64,000 bases of DNA from Aquibium sp. ELW1220 (GTDB lineage Bacteria > Pseudomonadota > Alphaproteobacteria > Rhizobiales > Rhizobiaceae), in contig NZ_JAOAOQ010000027.1 of the NCBI RefSeq assembly GCF_030398385.1, positions 21,202 to 85,201 of the forward strand, read 5' to 3'. A model generated the notes under the pieces. That model had not been told where the DNA came from and searched no databases. It worked only from the letters and a program-made list of their open reading frames with translations. The position numbers were made by a program, and so were the translations under genes. This document shows, in pieces, positions 26,751 through 36,740 of this stretch. The first letter of the stretch is position 1. Each line of letters opens with the position of its first letter.

Positions 26751-26811
26751 TCAAGGGCAAAGTTTTCGTCGCTGAAAGGATGGTTGGCCCGGGTTCGGGA
26801 GCCGGCAAACG

Positions 26812-26836
26812 AAAAGACGGCGGACTGGCCGCCGTC
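26812..26836 (-). terminator. Intrinsic terminator of the 27.8 kb outer-membrane protein gene
   Basis: GACGGCGG (26816-26823) pairs with CCGCCGTC (26829-26836) around a five-base loop. On the minus strand it is followed by TTTTCGTTTG, 31 bases after the stop of the outer-membrane protein gene. Confidence 0.85.
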
Positions 26837-26866
26837 TCTTCGGGAGTGTCATGGGTAGACCGGGGA

Positions 26867-27814
26867 TTACCAGAGATCGTAGCGCAGGCCGACCTTGACC
26901 TGGTGGATGTTCATGCCCTTGGCGATGACGACGTCGTCGTTGCGGATCGTCACGTATTCGGCGCCGGGCGCCGTGATCCAGTGATAGCCCACGTCGAGAG
27001 AGGCGTTCTGGGACATCTGGTAGCTGACGCCGGCCCCGAGGGAATAGAGCAGGCTGACCTTGTTGCGGTCGATCGAGGTGCCGGGATAATCGACGTCCTC
27101 GTCGTTCACGCTCGTCTGGCCTTCGCAGAGTTGAGTGGTGGTAGTCTGCGAAACGCCGGCGACGCTCTCGATCTCTTCGAATGCGCTGCATGTGCGATCG
27201 TTCAGGTTCAGCTTGACCGGCGTATAGACGAGCCCGAGACCAGCGCCGACATAGGGCGTGAAGCCCGCCACTGTGCCGAGGTCGGCATAGACGTTGGCCA
27301 TGCCGGTCCAGGCCGTGCTCTCCGCCGTCGTCTTGGAGTAACAGTCGACGTCCACGTTGCTGACGTCGACATCCGGCGGATCGATCGGGTCTCCATTGAT
27401 GTCGTAGGTCACCGTCGTCACGGTCTGCGTCACGGCGCAGCCGTCATCGCGGCTTCCGAAGACGTTCGCCTTGCTCGACGACAGCATTCCGAAGTTCATG
27501 TCGGTGCGGAAGATGTCGTTGAAATGATAGCCGAAGCCGACCGTGCCGCCGACCACCGTATGGGTCTCGCCGAGCCCCTCCAACTCAAATCCCGTGGGCG
27601 GAACGGGCTCCGCGATTTCGTAGTTGGTGTAGTCCCTGGCGAAATTGTAGCTGACGTCGCCGCGCAGATACCAGCCGGAGCCGATCTCGACCGGCACGTA
27701 TTCCGGCGCCTCCTCGATGTAGAGGGGGGCGTCGTAGTCGGCCGCGATGGACTGCGACAGCGGCCATGCCACCAGGACAGCGCTCGACAGCAGGAGACGG
27801 GTCAAGAGTTTCAT
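26867..27814 (-). CDS. Outer-membrane beta-barrel protein (Omp25/Omp31-like fold)
   Basis: A 315-residue protein with a signal peptide (MKLLTRLLLSSAVLVAWPLS to SIAA). It then has alternating amphipathic strands such as GSGWYLRGDVSYNFARDY, VGGTVGFGYHFNDIFRTDMN and TPYVGAGLGLVYTPV. It ends HQVKVGLRYDLW, the terminal-aromatic signal used for outer-membrane insertion. Family-level similarity is to small rhizobial porin-like barrels of the OmpA_b-brl type; no OmpA peptidoglycan domain follows. Four Cys lie in predicted loops. The ATG at 27812-27814 is the one with a signal peptide. A related barrel gene lies next to it. Confidence 0.83.
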   Translation of the reverse strand: MKLLTRLLLSSAVLVAWPLSQSIAADYDAPLYIEEAPEYVPVEIGSGWYLRGDVSYNFARDYTNYEIAEPVPPTGFELEGLGETHTVVGGTVGFGYHFNDIFRTDMNFGMLSSSKANVFGSRDDGCAVTQTVTTVTYDINGDPIDPPDVDVSNVDVDCYSKTTAESTAWTGMANVYADLGTVAGFTPYVGAGLGLVYTPVKLNLNDRTCSAFEEIESVAGVSQTTTTQLCEGQTSVNDEDVDYPGTSIDRNKVSLLYSLGAGVSYQMSQNASLDVGYHWITAPGAEYVTIRNDDVVIAKGMNIHQVKVGLRYDLW

Positions 27815-27976
27815 GGGCCTCACTCCGGAATCACGCGACCGGGCGGAGGATGCGCTTCGCGCCGGTTCATGAGGCACTATTAACCATAGTGGTTAAATGC
27901 GGGTTAAGCATAACCGCGCACCGGCGGCAGAGTTTTCAAGGACTTCGCAAGGCCGGCCGCGCCGCGCCCAAAGCGA

Positions 27977-28007
27977 AGGGCCGCCCGGCTCGACGCCGGA
28001 CGGCCCT
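27977..28007 (-). terminator. Terminator-like hairpin after the 28.8 kb outer-membrane protein gene
   Basis: AGGGCCG/CGGCCCT and CCGGC/GCCGG arms (27977-27989 with 28001-28007 and 28095-28099 equivalents at 27995-27999) form a long stem with a one-base internal mismatch. It lies 25 bases past the stop codon on the minus strand. The T tract is weak (TTCGCTTTGG). Confidence 0.65.
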
Positions 28008-28031
28008 ACGGAATACGCTGGGAAGAAGCGA

Positions 28032-28859
28032 TTATTTGTAGACCGGCTGGTAGACGGGCTCGGGCTGGAAAGCGATCTGCTCGGGGGCGCAGTTCTCGTT
28101 GCCGCCGAAGCTCCAGCGCAGGCCGCCGCGAACCTCGTGGGCATTGATGCCCTTGTCCGTGCCAGGGCCGGTCACGACGGCGAGGCCGAACATCGGGCCG
28201 CCTTCGATGTGGGTGTAGCGGTAGCCGACGTCGAGGTTGAGGTTCTCGGTCAGGCAGTAGGAGGCGCCCGCCATCAGCGCGTAGGCAAACCGCCAGCCGG
28301 AGCCGCCCTCGTGCACGGTCACGCCGCCATCGGTGTTGCGCAGGTCGTCCCACTTCAGGTAGGCGCCGCCAAGGCCAGCACCGATGTAGGGCGTCACGCC
28401 ATAATAGGTACCGAGGTCGGCATAGGCGTTGGCAAGCAGCAGGAAGGCCGAGTAGCTGGATTCGTCATAGGACGTGCCGCAGGCGGAGGTGCAGCCCTGG
28501 CTGTAGCCGCGGAAATGCGACTTCGACCAGTAGTCGCCGGTGAGGTCCGTACGCAGATAGCGGTTGATCTGGTAGCCGACGCCTGCGCCGAGCGACCATG
28601 CCGCGTCCAGTTCGCCGTAGAGCGTATTGTAGCCGGGATCGACCACGCCGCCCGCGCCGTAGGTGATGTATTCGGCGCGGTCGAACTTCGACCAGTGATA
28701 GTCGATGTCGCCGCGAATGTACCATCCACCGACCTCCTGGTAGATCGGCGCCGGCGGCTGGTATTCGACGACCGGCGGCTCGTAGATGTCCGCGGCGAGG
28801 GCTTGTGAAACGCCGCCGAGCGCGAGCGCTGCGATGATCAGCCTGACGGGCTTCAGCAT
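28032..28859 (-). CDS. Outer-membrane beta-barrel protein, paralogue of the preceding barrel
   Basis: A 275-residue protein with a signal peptide (MLKPVRLIIAALALGGVSQA to ALAA). The mature part has barrel strands such as VGGWYIRGDIDYHWSKFD, AAWSLGAGVGYQINRYLRTDLTGDY and TPYIGAGLGGAYLKWD. It shares with its neighbour the order GWY-(I/L)RGD, then GxGxGYxxNxxxRTD, then TPYxGAGLG, so the two arose by duplication or belong to one small family. Unlike the neighbour it continues past the last barrel strand (GGLRWSFGG) with a 22-residue Pro-rich tail ending YQPVYK. A Cys pair lies in a loop (SQGCTSACG). Confidence 0.82.
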   Translation of the reverse strand: MLKPVRLIIAALALGGVSQALAADIYEPPVVEYQPPAPIYQEVGGWYIRGDIDYHWSKFDRAEYITYGAGGVVDPGYNTLYGELDAAWSLGAGVGYQINRYLRTDLTGDYWSKSHFRGYSQGCTSACGTSYDESSYSAFLLLANAYADLGTYYGVTPYIGAGLGGAYLKWDDLRNTDGGVTVHEGGSGWRFAYALMAGASYCLTENLNLDVGYRYTHIEGGPMFGLAVVTGPGTDKGINAHEVRGGLRWSFGGNENCAPEQIAFQPEPVYQPVYK

Positions 28860-29041
28860 GAGGGTTATCCTTGCAAGTCCCGGATTCGTCGCGGCCGGGA
28901 TGTGGTTGAACTCGCCAAGGATAATGAAACCCAAAGGTTAAATAGGATTTAACCGTGTTCGTTTACCGTGATTGAAGGTCCGGCCCATGCCGGGTCCTGT
29001 TCTCCCAGGCCGACGGCGGACGCGGTTGTCGAAAAGAAGGA

Positions 29042-29058
29042 ACCGCGCCGAGCGCGGT
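29042..29058 (-). terminator. Intrinsic terminator of glmM
   Basis: ACCGCGC (29042-29048) pairs with GCGCGGT (29052-29058) with a three-base loop. On the minus strand TCCTTCTTTTC follows. It lies 28 bases past the glmM stop codon. Confidence 0.75.
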
Positions 29059-29085
29059 CCGATGCAGCAATTTGATCGCGACAGC

Positions 29086-30438
<1,353 letters not shown>

Positions 30439-30713
30439 GCGCGTCGGTTTCCTCACCGCGTCTGGATTCCCCGGCACCGCGGGTGTGCCATAGCGGACAT
30501 TCTTCCCGTAATCACAATATGTGAGGTTGTGTAACCGAACGGTTGAACCGCAGGCGGCGGAGCGCAGGCCGGCTCCTGCCGCCGCCGCACCCCGCGACGC
30601 CTTGTGCCCTGCGATACAACCCGATCCACCGTTCAGCGTCTAGTCTCCCGCCATCTCCGTCGGGGCCCTTTCCCGGCGGTCTTCAGAGGCATGAACAGAA
30701 GAGGATCGATCCC

Positions 30714-31184
30714 ATGGACGCAGGACAGACCATCCGCACGCTCGCAACCAAGCTCGGGCTGAACGACACCGCCTTCGATGCCGACGGGCGGCTGACGATC
30801 GAACTCGGACGCGGCGCCGTCATCCATGCCGCGCGCCTGGACGACCACACCGTGGAATGGAGCGTGCCGCTGCCCGACGTCGACTTCGCCGATCCGGCGA
30901 TGATGCGGGTGATGCTGGAGGCGAACTGCCTCGGCGCCGGCACCGGCGCGGGCCGGCTCGCCGTGGACGGCGACCTCGCCGCCTATTTCTGCGAGCGCTG
31001 GGTGGTGCGCGGGATGGACGAGAAGGAGACGGAGCGCCGTTTCGACGAGATGGCGGCGGTTGCGGCCTACTGGCTCGGCGACGGCGCGGACCTGCTGATG
31101 GAGAGGGCGCAGGCCAGCCGCCACAACGGCCGAGACCACGTTCCGCCCCCCGCAGACGAGGACATGCTGGTCATGCGCGCCTGA
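30714..31184 (+). CDS. CesT-like (type III secretion class I chaperone-like) protein 1
   Basis: A 156-residue acidic protein with the alpha-beta pattern of CesT/Tir chaperones: an N-terminal helix (IRTLATKLGL), strands around LTIELGRGAVIHAAR and VEWSVPLPDV, the helix MMRVMLEANCLGAGTGAG, a strand LAVDGDLAAYFCERW, and a C-terminal helix ending AYWLGDGADLLMERA. It shares L-E/Q-A-N, E-R-W and a final MxxR-like end with two further proteins at 36154 and 36741. Class I chaperones bind the N-terminal part of secreted effectors as dimers. It is the first gene of the island, followed 130 bases later by the first large unknown protein. Assignment is from fold-level pattern only. No secretion machinery is visible in the window. 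Confidence 0.68.
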   Translation: MDAGQTIRTLATKLGLNDTAFDADGRLTIELGRGAVIHAARLDDHTVEWSVPLPDVDFADPAMMRVMLEANCLGAGTGAGRLAVDGDLAAYFCERWVVRGMDEKETERRFDEMAAVAAYWLGDGADLLMERAQASRHNGRDHVPPPADEDMLVMRA

Positions 31185-31314
31185 CGCGCGCCGGTCTGCC
31201 TGTGTCGGGCGACACCCGAACGCGGAGCAGACAGAATGGTGCGTGACGTCCGGCACGCAGCATGGCGCGAGCCGGACGCAGGATGCGGGAACGGGCAGCC
31301 AACGGAGAAGATCG

Positions 31315-32775
31315 ATGGTCAGCGGAGTGAGCGGCAACTACAGCGTCACGCAGACATACACGCGCAACGTCGAGGAGGCGGACTTCAAGAACGCCCAGAA
31401 GACCGGGTTCGCCCTCCCGAAGGCACCGAACCAGAACGTCCAGGAGGGCAGTTTCGGCGCGTTCAAGAGCAGCCTCTCCTATTTCACGGAGAGCCTGAAG
31501 GGATTCTTCGAAGCGCCGCTGGGGAAGAAGATCGAGTTCCTGAAGGACCGCATCGAACTGCGGGCGATCCAGAAGAACGAGGCGGGGCAGATCGCGCCGC
31601 TGGACCGCAAGGACGTCGCCACGATGAGCGGCATGAGGATCGAGCACCACGCCCTGCAGAGCGGATCGGCGAGTTCGATGCTGAGAAGCAACAGCGACAG
31701 GGAGATCGCCCAGCTGAGCATTTCCCTCGGCGACTGGCTGAAGGAGATCGACGGCAACGTCAAGGCCAGCGGGAAGTCGTACGGGGTCGAGCTGGAACGC
31801 GCGGCCGGCCACGTGACCGCCAACCTGACCGAACAGGACTGGGCGCATGTCGACGTGGCGGGGCTGAAGAAGCTCGAAGGCCAGTTCCGCTCCGAGGGAC
31901 GGGTCGCCAAGGCAGACCTGCTGAAGGCGATCATCGGAAATCTGGAGAAGGAGTTCACGCCCGAGAAGGCCGAAGCCCTGTTCGGCGGTAAGGCGCGCAG
32001 CTACGTTTCCGAGTATGAGGGAGAAGTCCATTCGTTCTGGCGCAACTCCACCGAGGGATCGAACGCGCTGTCGTCGCTGGTGGCGCAGAGCTTCAAGAAC
32101 CCGCTCAAGCACGAAGCCTACGGCAAGATGACGCCACATCTCGACAAGGCTGCCACGCTCGAATCCATGAAGGATCTGGGGGGTACGAAGAGTTTGACCA
32201 AGGAACAGGCGGCGACCCTGGGCAAGCTCGCAGAGCAGCTTTTCGGCGTGCTCGAGGAGATCAAGGTCACGGACGGCATGAAGTCCCCGATGGAGAAGAT
32301 CGCCAAGGACATCCAGACACTCCGCACCGACGACAAGAACAGCGTGACGCAGAAATTTTTCGTCAACGGCATTCTCCTGAAGGCGCTGGCCCCCGAGTTT
32401 TCCGTCCGGAGCGGTGATCTGGGAAAACTGACGGTCGCTCTGCTGTACGACGCCGTCGTCGGGTCCCGCGCCGACACGACCTCCCCTTACGGCAAGGAAA
32501 TGCTGGCGCTGAAGGAGCGGATCGGCGGGAAGGTGGACGACATGCTGCAGCGTTTCGGCATGCCCGCCAGCGGGCGGACCGAGGCCGTGGTGCTGGAGGG
32601 CGTTTCCAGGAAGGAGAAGCAGATCGACTCGATCGCGGGACAGCTCAAGGAGGTCGATCTCTACCTCGCCGAGAACCCGATCGAAGAGCGGAAGATCGAA
32701 CCGGAGCGGAAGCCCGTCGACCTGGAGAAGATCCAGCAGCGCAACCGCCAGATCCTCGACAAGTTCAAGCTCTGA
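31315..32775 (+). CDS. Unknown large protein A of the chaperone-linked island
   Basis: A 486-residue soluble, highly charged, mostly helical protein that I do not recognise. It has no signal peptide or membrane segment. The N-terminus GNYSVTQTYTRNVEEAD is polar and Ser/Thr-rich. Residues 54-87 form a shared module (LKGFFEAPLGKKIEFLKDRI...). Two more shared blocks are FWRNSTEGSNALSSLVAQSF and VTQKFFVNGILLKAL, with a late block VDDMLQRFGMP. Protein B is colinear with all of these, and protein C has part of them. The start at 31315 follows GGAG and matches protein B's start in distance to the shared upstream sequence. An effector or surface role is only a guess from the chaperone neighbours. Confidence 0.8.
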   Translation: MVSGVSGNYSVTQTYTRNVEEADFKNAQKTGFALPKAPNQNVQEGSFGAFKSSLSYFTESLKGFFEAPLGKKIEFLKDRIELRAIQKNEAGQIAPLDRKDVATMSGMRIEHHALQSGSASSMLRSNSDREIAQLSISLGDWLKEIDGNVKASGKSYGVELERAAGHVTANLTEQDWAHVDVAGLKKLEGQFRSEGRVAKADLLKAIIGNLEKEFTPEKAEALFGGKARSYVSEYEGEVHSFWRNSTEGSNALSSLVAQSFKNPLKHEAYGKMTPHLDKAATLESMKDLGGTKSLTKEQAATLGKLAEQLFGVLEEIKVTDGMKSPMEKIAKDIQTLRTDDKNSVTQKFFVNGILLKALAPEFSVRSGDLGKLTVALLYDAVVGSRADTTSPYGKEMLALKERIGGKVDDMLQRFGMPASGRTEAVVLEGVSRKEKQIDSIAGQLKEVDLYLAENPIEERKIEPERKPVDLEKIQQRNRQILDKFKL

Positions 32776-32804
32776 GGCGCCCGCCCGCTGCGGGGCGACG
32801 TTCG

Positions 32805-32831
32805 AACGCCACGCCACCCCGGCGTGGCGTT
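32805..32831 (+). terminator. Hairpin after the protein A gene
   Basis: AACGCCACGCC (32805-32815) pairs perfectly with GGCGTGGCGTT (32821-32831) around ACCCC, 30 bases past the stop. There is no T tract after it, so it may attenuate or protect the transcript rather than terminate. Confidence 0.55.
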
Positions 32832-32983
32832 CTGCGTTCGGGCCTGCTCGTGGCGGTGGCACCGACACCTGTGTCGGTCGTCACCCGCGCTCGGGCTCTG
32901 CACGCGGGAGGTGACGCCCGGCACGCGGCACGCCCGCATTCCGCGACAGAATGCACCCGACGGCACCGGATGGGAGAAAATCG

Positions 32984-34276
32984 ATGGTGGGCGGAGTTGG
33001 CGGCAACTACAGCGTTACAAAGACCTTCACGCGGAATGTCGAGCAGGCCGATGTCAGATACGCGAAGAAGCACGATGGCGAGAAGCTCGCCAAGGCGCCG
33101 AACCAGAACATCGAGACCGGCACGCGCGGTGCCTTCAAGAACAGCTTCTCCTTCTTCGCGGACAGCTTCAAGGGGTTCTTGGAAACGCCCTTCGGCAAGA
33201 AGCTCGACTTCCTGAAGGACCGCATCGAACTCCGCTCGATCCAGAAGGGCGAGGTCGCGGAGCAGAAGACGGCGCAAAGGAGCGATCGTCGGGACGCAGC
33301 TCTGGCAGGCGGAAAGACCATCAAGTTCGAACCGCCGAGTTCGAAGGACTCGGCCAAGGCCCTCGAGATGCTGAAGGATCGCGGCAGTGGCAACGAAAGG
33401 CTTCTCGCGCAGCTCACCGTCTCGCTCGGCAAGTGGGTGGGCGAGGCGGAGGCGAAGGCCAAGGAGAACGACACGGACCTCAAGACGGAGATGAGGCGCA
33501 TCGCCGCCTCGCTGGCATCCAATATCGGCGACGAGGATTTCAAGATCCTGCACCTGCCCCAACTGCGCGACATCGCCGCGCAGCTACGCAGCGAGTTCCG
33601 CCACGAAAAGGCGGAGATGCTGGAGGAGATCGTCGGGGCCTTCAGCCAGGTGGTCACGCATGACAAGGCGGTGGAGAAGTATCACGACACGGCCAGAACC
33701 TACATCAGCGACTTCCGGGGCGAGCCGAAGATGTTCTGGCGCAACAACCAAAATGATGGCGAGAAGGCGCTCAAGTCGCTGGTCTCGCACGGCTTCACGA
33801 ACGAACTCGGCAACAGGATCGGCAACGACATGAAGCCGATGCGCCAGACCGAAACCTTCCGCTCCATCGACATCAAGCCGCCGACGCATCTCGACTTGTC
33901 CGAAACGCAGGCCAAGGACATCGGTCGCTTCGCCGAGAGCATCCTGCAGAAGCTGGAATCCTTCACGCTCACCGAACAGATGAAGGACACGCTGCGCCTG
34001 GTCTCGAACGATATCGCCGAACTCCGCCCGAACGAGAAAGGTCCGATGACGCGGCAGTTCTTTCTGAACGCCATCTTCCTGAAGAGCGTGGCGAGCGCCC
34101 AGGCGGGCAGCCAGACCTTCCAGCTGGCGATGCGGATGGTGACCGACGCGCTGAATGCCCAAGGCGGCTCGGACACACCCTTCGCCAAGGAGACGAATGC
34201 CTTCCGCCAGACCTTCGGCCAGCGCATGGAAGAGGTGCTGGTGCATTTCGGCATGCCGGAATATGCGCGGCGGTGA
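32984..34276 (+). CDS. Unknown large protein B, paralogue of protein A
   Basis: A 430-residue soluble protein colinear with protein A. The N-terminus GGNYSVTKTFTRNVEQAD is nearly identical to that of A. The module at residues 52-88 (FKGFLETPFGKKLDFLKDRI) is strongly conserved. The later blocks FWRNNQNDGEKALKSLVSHGF, MTRQFFLNAIFLKSV and MEEVLVHFGMPEY also match. It lacks the roughly 50-residue Lys/Glu-rich tail of A and ends just after the HFGMP block. The gene starts after GGGAGAAAATCG at the same distance (112 bases) from a shared upstream palindrome as in A, so the duplication included the leader. Function unknown. Confidence 0.8.
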   Translation: MVGGVGGNYSVTKTFTRNVEQADVRYAKKHDGEKLAKAPNQNIETGTRGAFKNSFSFFADSFKGFLETPFGKKLDFLKDRIELRSIQKGEVAEQKTAQRSDRRDAALAGGKTIKFEPPSSKDSAKALEMLKDRGSGNERLLAQLTVSLGKWVGEAEAKAKENDTDLKTEMRRIAASLASNIGDEDFKILHLPQLRDIAAQLRSEFRHEKAEMLEEIVGAFSQVVTHDKAVEKYHDTARTYISDFRGEPKMFWRNNQNDGEKALKSLVSHGFTNELGNRIGNDMKPMRQTETFRSIDIKPPTHLDLSETQAKDIGRFAESILQKLESFTLTEQMKDTLRLVSNDIAELRPNEKGPMTRQFFLNAIFLKSVASAQAGSQTFQLAMRMVTDALNAQGGSDTPFAKETNAFRQTFGQRMEEVLVHFGMPEYARR

Positions 34277-34539
34277 GCTCCGCGCGACGACAGATCCTGC
34301 CGGACGTGGCCTCGAAAGGAGTCCTTCGGGCGTCGAGGCGGACTCCGGCCATTCCATGTCCGAGTCCCGCCCCGCTGCGTCGGCGATACCGTCGCCATTC
34401 GCGGGCCCACGGATGATCCCAGAGATCCAGTCCGGAGCGCGGGACATGTCGGACGTCACACCAGGCGGGTATCGCCCGTCACCTGCGACGCCCCGCGAAC
34501 CGGTCAGAGTGCCGGTCACGCATCGAGAGGAGCACTTCC

Positions 34540-36123
34540 ATGGGCGATCCCGTCGTCACCGGCAGCAGCAGAACCAGCGTCATCATCGACACCGACCTGA
34601 AAACGGACGGCGGCAAGATGGACAAGGGCGACATGACGACGCCGCCCAACAAGGCCTCCTTCATGAAGTCGGGCCTCGAGTTCTTCAAGGAGACGATGAG
34701 CGGCCTGAAGGGCAAGAGCTTCATGGAGAAAATCGAGTTCATCGGCGAGCGCATCGCGCTGCGCAAGGAGCAGAAGGCCGAGTTCAAGGAGAAGATGGCC
34801 GACTACAATCTCTCCCTCGAGAAGAAGGCCTACATGGAATCGCTGGACCGGCGGGACGCTGAGGTCGCGGGTGTCAAAGACCTGAACAAATTCGATAAGA
34901 AGGATCAAATTGCGTGGCTGATCAAGGACTCGAAAACGCCGGCCGGGTTCGGCGAGCGGGTCAGCACCGCCATGGGCTCGCTCCTCCTGGAGGTGGACAA
35001 GCTCATCGAGAAAGAGACTACGGGCGAGAATGAGGGAAAGACGTTTACCCGCGAACAGGCCTTCGTCAAGATCGCCGACAGATTGGTTCTCGAATGCACC
35101 GCTTCCCAGCTCGGCGAGATCAAGCCGAACGTGCTGAAATACATCGCGAGGGAAATGGCCGACGAAGGCCGCACCGACAAGGCAAACTTTCTCAAGATCA
35201 TCGCTGACAAGTTTGGTGATGCGACGAAGCCGGAGAACGCCGTCAGGCTGTTCAAGAACACGGCACTGGAACATGCAAGGACCGCGGGCGAGATGTCGTT
35301 CCTGCGACAGGCGGGGGGAAATGATGGCATTACGCAGAAATTCCTCGCCTTCGGTGTGAATGCGAGCGAACTCATGGACTCCTCGTTGGCCATTTGGGAC
35401 AAGACGAAGGAGAAAGAGGCGTACAAGACACTCGAGACGGATCTCCGGTCGATCATCCGGGTGGCCGTCGATAAAAAATCGATAGAAAGCTTCAATCTCA
35501 CCTCTGTCTACCCCCAACTTTCTGAAGAAGGAAAGAAGGCGGTTGCCTCGTTGGTGAAGGATTTCGTCGCGGACTTGAAAGCCAACGGCTTCCCGGAAAC
35601 CTTCAGAATCGCGCTGAACGAAATCCAGTCTAAAGTGGTCGAAGGAGGTGTCGACGTCGGATCCAAAATATCCAGCCTCTTCGTTTCATCCTTGCTCAAG
35701 AACGCGACGCCAAGCATCACCAACAATATTGGACTACACACCGGCCCCGAATCAAAAAAGGAAGACAAGAAGGAAGAATTAACGAAGGAACAGATCCTCA
35801 AGGAAGCGATCATAAACGAGAAGGTCGCGAATACTTTGGCAACATTGATCTCGGGGGCACTCACCGGCGCGGTGAACGGCGGCATCGCCGATGCCAGACT
35901 CAATACGATGGACCTCGCGAACCTTCAGAAGGACGTCCTGATCCCGCTCGGTCGTGAGGTTTCGGTGATTTTCACGACCGCCGGCATGAACGAGGAAGGG
36001 CTGAAAGCTCGAACCAATCTGATCGACAGGCATGAAAAATACATCGAAGACGGGAAGCACTTGAACGTGATCGCCAGTCATTCGTCCCCTCCTCCGGAGA
36101 CGGGCGATCTCAAGAACAAGTAG
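34540..36123 (+). CDS. Unknown large protein C, distant relative of proteins A and B
   Basis: A 527-residue soluble, Lys/Glu-rich, helical protein. Residues 41-79 (FMKSGLEFFKETMSGLKGKS, then MEKIEFIGERIALRKEQK) align with the conserved module of A and B, and ITQKFLAFGVNASEL near the middle corresponds to their V/MTxxFFxN block. The remainder is unique, including a Gly/Ala stretch (LISGALTGAVNGGIAD) that might contact membrane. Base composition is lower in GC than the neighbours: bases 35761-35820 hold 25 G/C of 60. Codons such as AAA, AAT and ATA are more common from about 34860 on. It ends 30 bases before the second CesT-like gene, so the two are probably co-transcribed. Function unknown. 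Confidence 0.8.
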   Translation: MGDPVVTGSSRTSVIIDTDLKTDGGKMDKGDMTTPPNKASFMKSGLEFFKETMSGLKGKSFMEKIEFIGERIALRKEQKAEFKEKMADYNLSLEKKAYMESLDRRDAEVAGVKDLNKFDKKDQIAWLIKDSKTPAGFGERVSTAMGSLLLEVDKLIEKETTGENEGKTFTREQAFVKIADRLVLECTASQLGEIKPNVLKYIAREMADEGRTDKANFLKIIADKFGDATKPENAVRLFKNTALEHARTAGEMSFLRQAGGNDGITQKFLAFGVNASELMDSSLAIWDKTKEKEAYKTLETDLRSIIRVAVDKKSIESFNLTSVYPQLSEEGKKAVASLVKDFVADLKANGFPETFRIALNEIQSKVVEGGVDVGSKISSLFVSSLLKNATPSITNNIGLHTGPESKKEDKKEELTKEQILKEAIINEKVANTLATLISGALTGAVNGGIADARLNTMDLANLQKDVLIPLGREVSVIFTTAGMNEEGLKARTNLIDRHEKYIEDGKHLNVIASHSSPPPETGDLKNK

Positions 36124-36153
36124 GCGAGCAGAGCAAGGACAGGCGCAGAACCC

Positions 36154-36657
36154 ATGAGCAACGCACATCACCTCTTCTCGATCCTGGCGCAGGCGGCCGG
36201 CGCCGCTTCGCTGTCGCTCGGCCGGGATGGACAGACCTCGATCCCGATCGGCCGCGAGCTGACGATCCACGTGACGCAGGCCGACGACCGGGCGCTGGAA
36301 CTGAGCTTCCGGATCCCGCAGCTCGACCGGCCGGACCGCGCCGTCATGCTTGAGATGCTCGAAGCCAACGCCGCCGCCGCCGCCGGAGAAACCGGCTCTC
36401 TGGGGCTCGACGGCACCGAGGCCCTCTACCGCGAACGCTGGCTCGCTTCCGAAACGGTTCAGCATTCCGTGAAGCCCCGGTTCGATGCGCTCCTCGCACT
36501 TTCCCGACGCTGGCGCGGGGGCGATGCCGCGGCCCTGCTCGAACGGGCCCGCCTGCGCCGCGAGGCGGACGCCCGTCCCCCCGCCTTGAGCGAGGATCCC
36601 CCGCTCGACGAGGATGCAGATATAGAAGCCGCCGAGCCCGTCATGATCCGCATCTGA
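36154..36657 (+). CDS. CesT-like chaperone-like protein 2
   Basis: A 167-residue acidic protein with the same layout as the CesT-like protein at 30714: an N-terminal helix (HLFSILAQAAGA), strands SIPIGRELTIHVTQ and ALELSFRIPQL, the helix MLEMLEANAAAAAGETG, a strand ending YRERW and a helix ending AALLERARL. It has an extra acidic, Pro-rich C-terminal tail (DPPLDEDADIEAAEPVMIRI). It starts 30 bases after protein C and is the natural candidate for its partner. The assignment is by pattern and by similarity to its two paralogues, not by a catalytic motif. Confidence 0.65.
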   Translation: MSNAHHLFSILAQAAGAASLSLGRDGQTSIPIGRELTIHVTQADDRALELSFRIPQLDRPDRAVMLEMLEANAAAAAGETGSLGLDGTEALYRERWLASETVQHSVKPRFDALLALSRRWRGGDAAALLERARLRREADARPPALSEDPPLDEDADIEAAEPVMIRI

Positions 36658-36740
36658 TCCGATCCACAAGACCGCGGCATGCAGGCCGCGACGGATGGGC
36701 GGACCCGGAAAGACCCGCCGCAGCAGAAGGACGCAGACAC

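Noticed and set aside
30439..30713. A tts-box-like (rhizobial type III regulon) promoter before the chaperone island
   Set aside because: No convincing match to the known rhizobial tts box could be seen upstream of any of the island genes.
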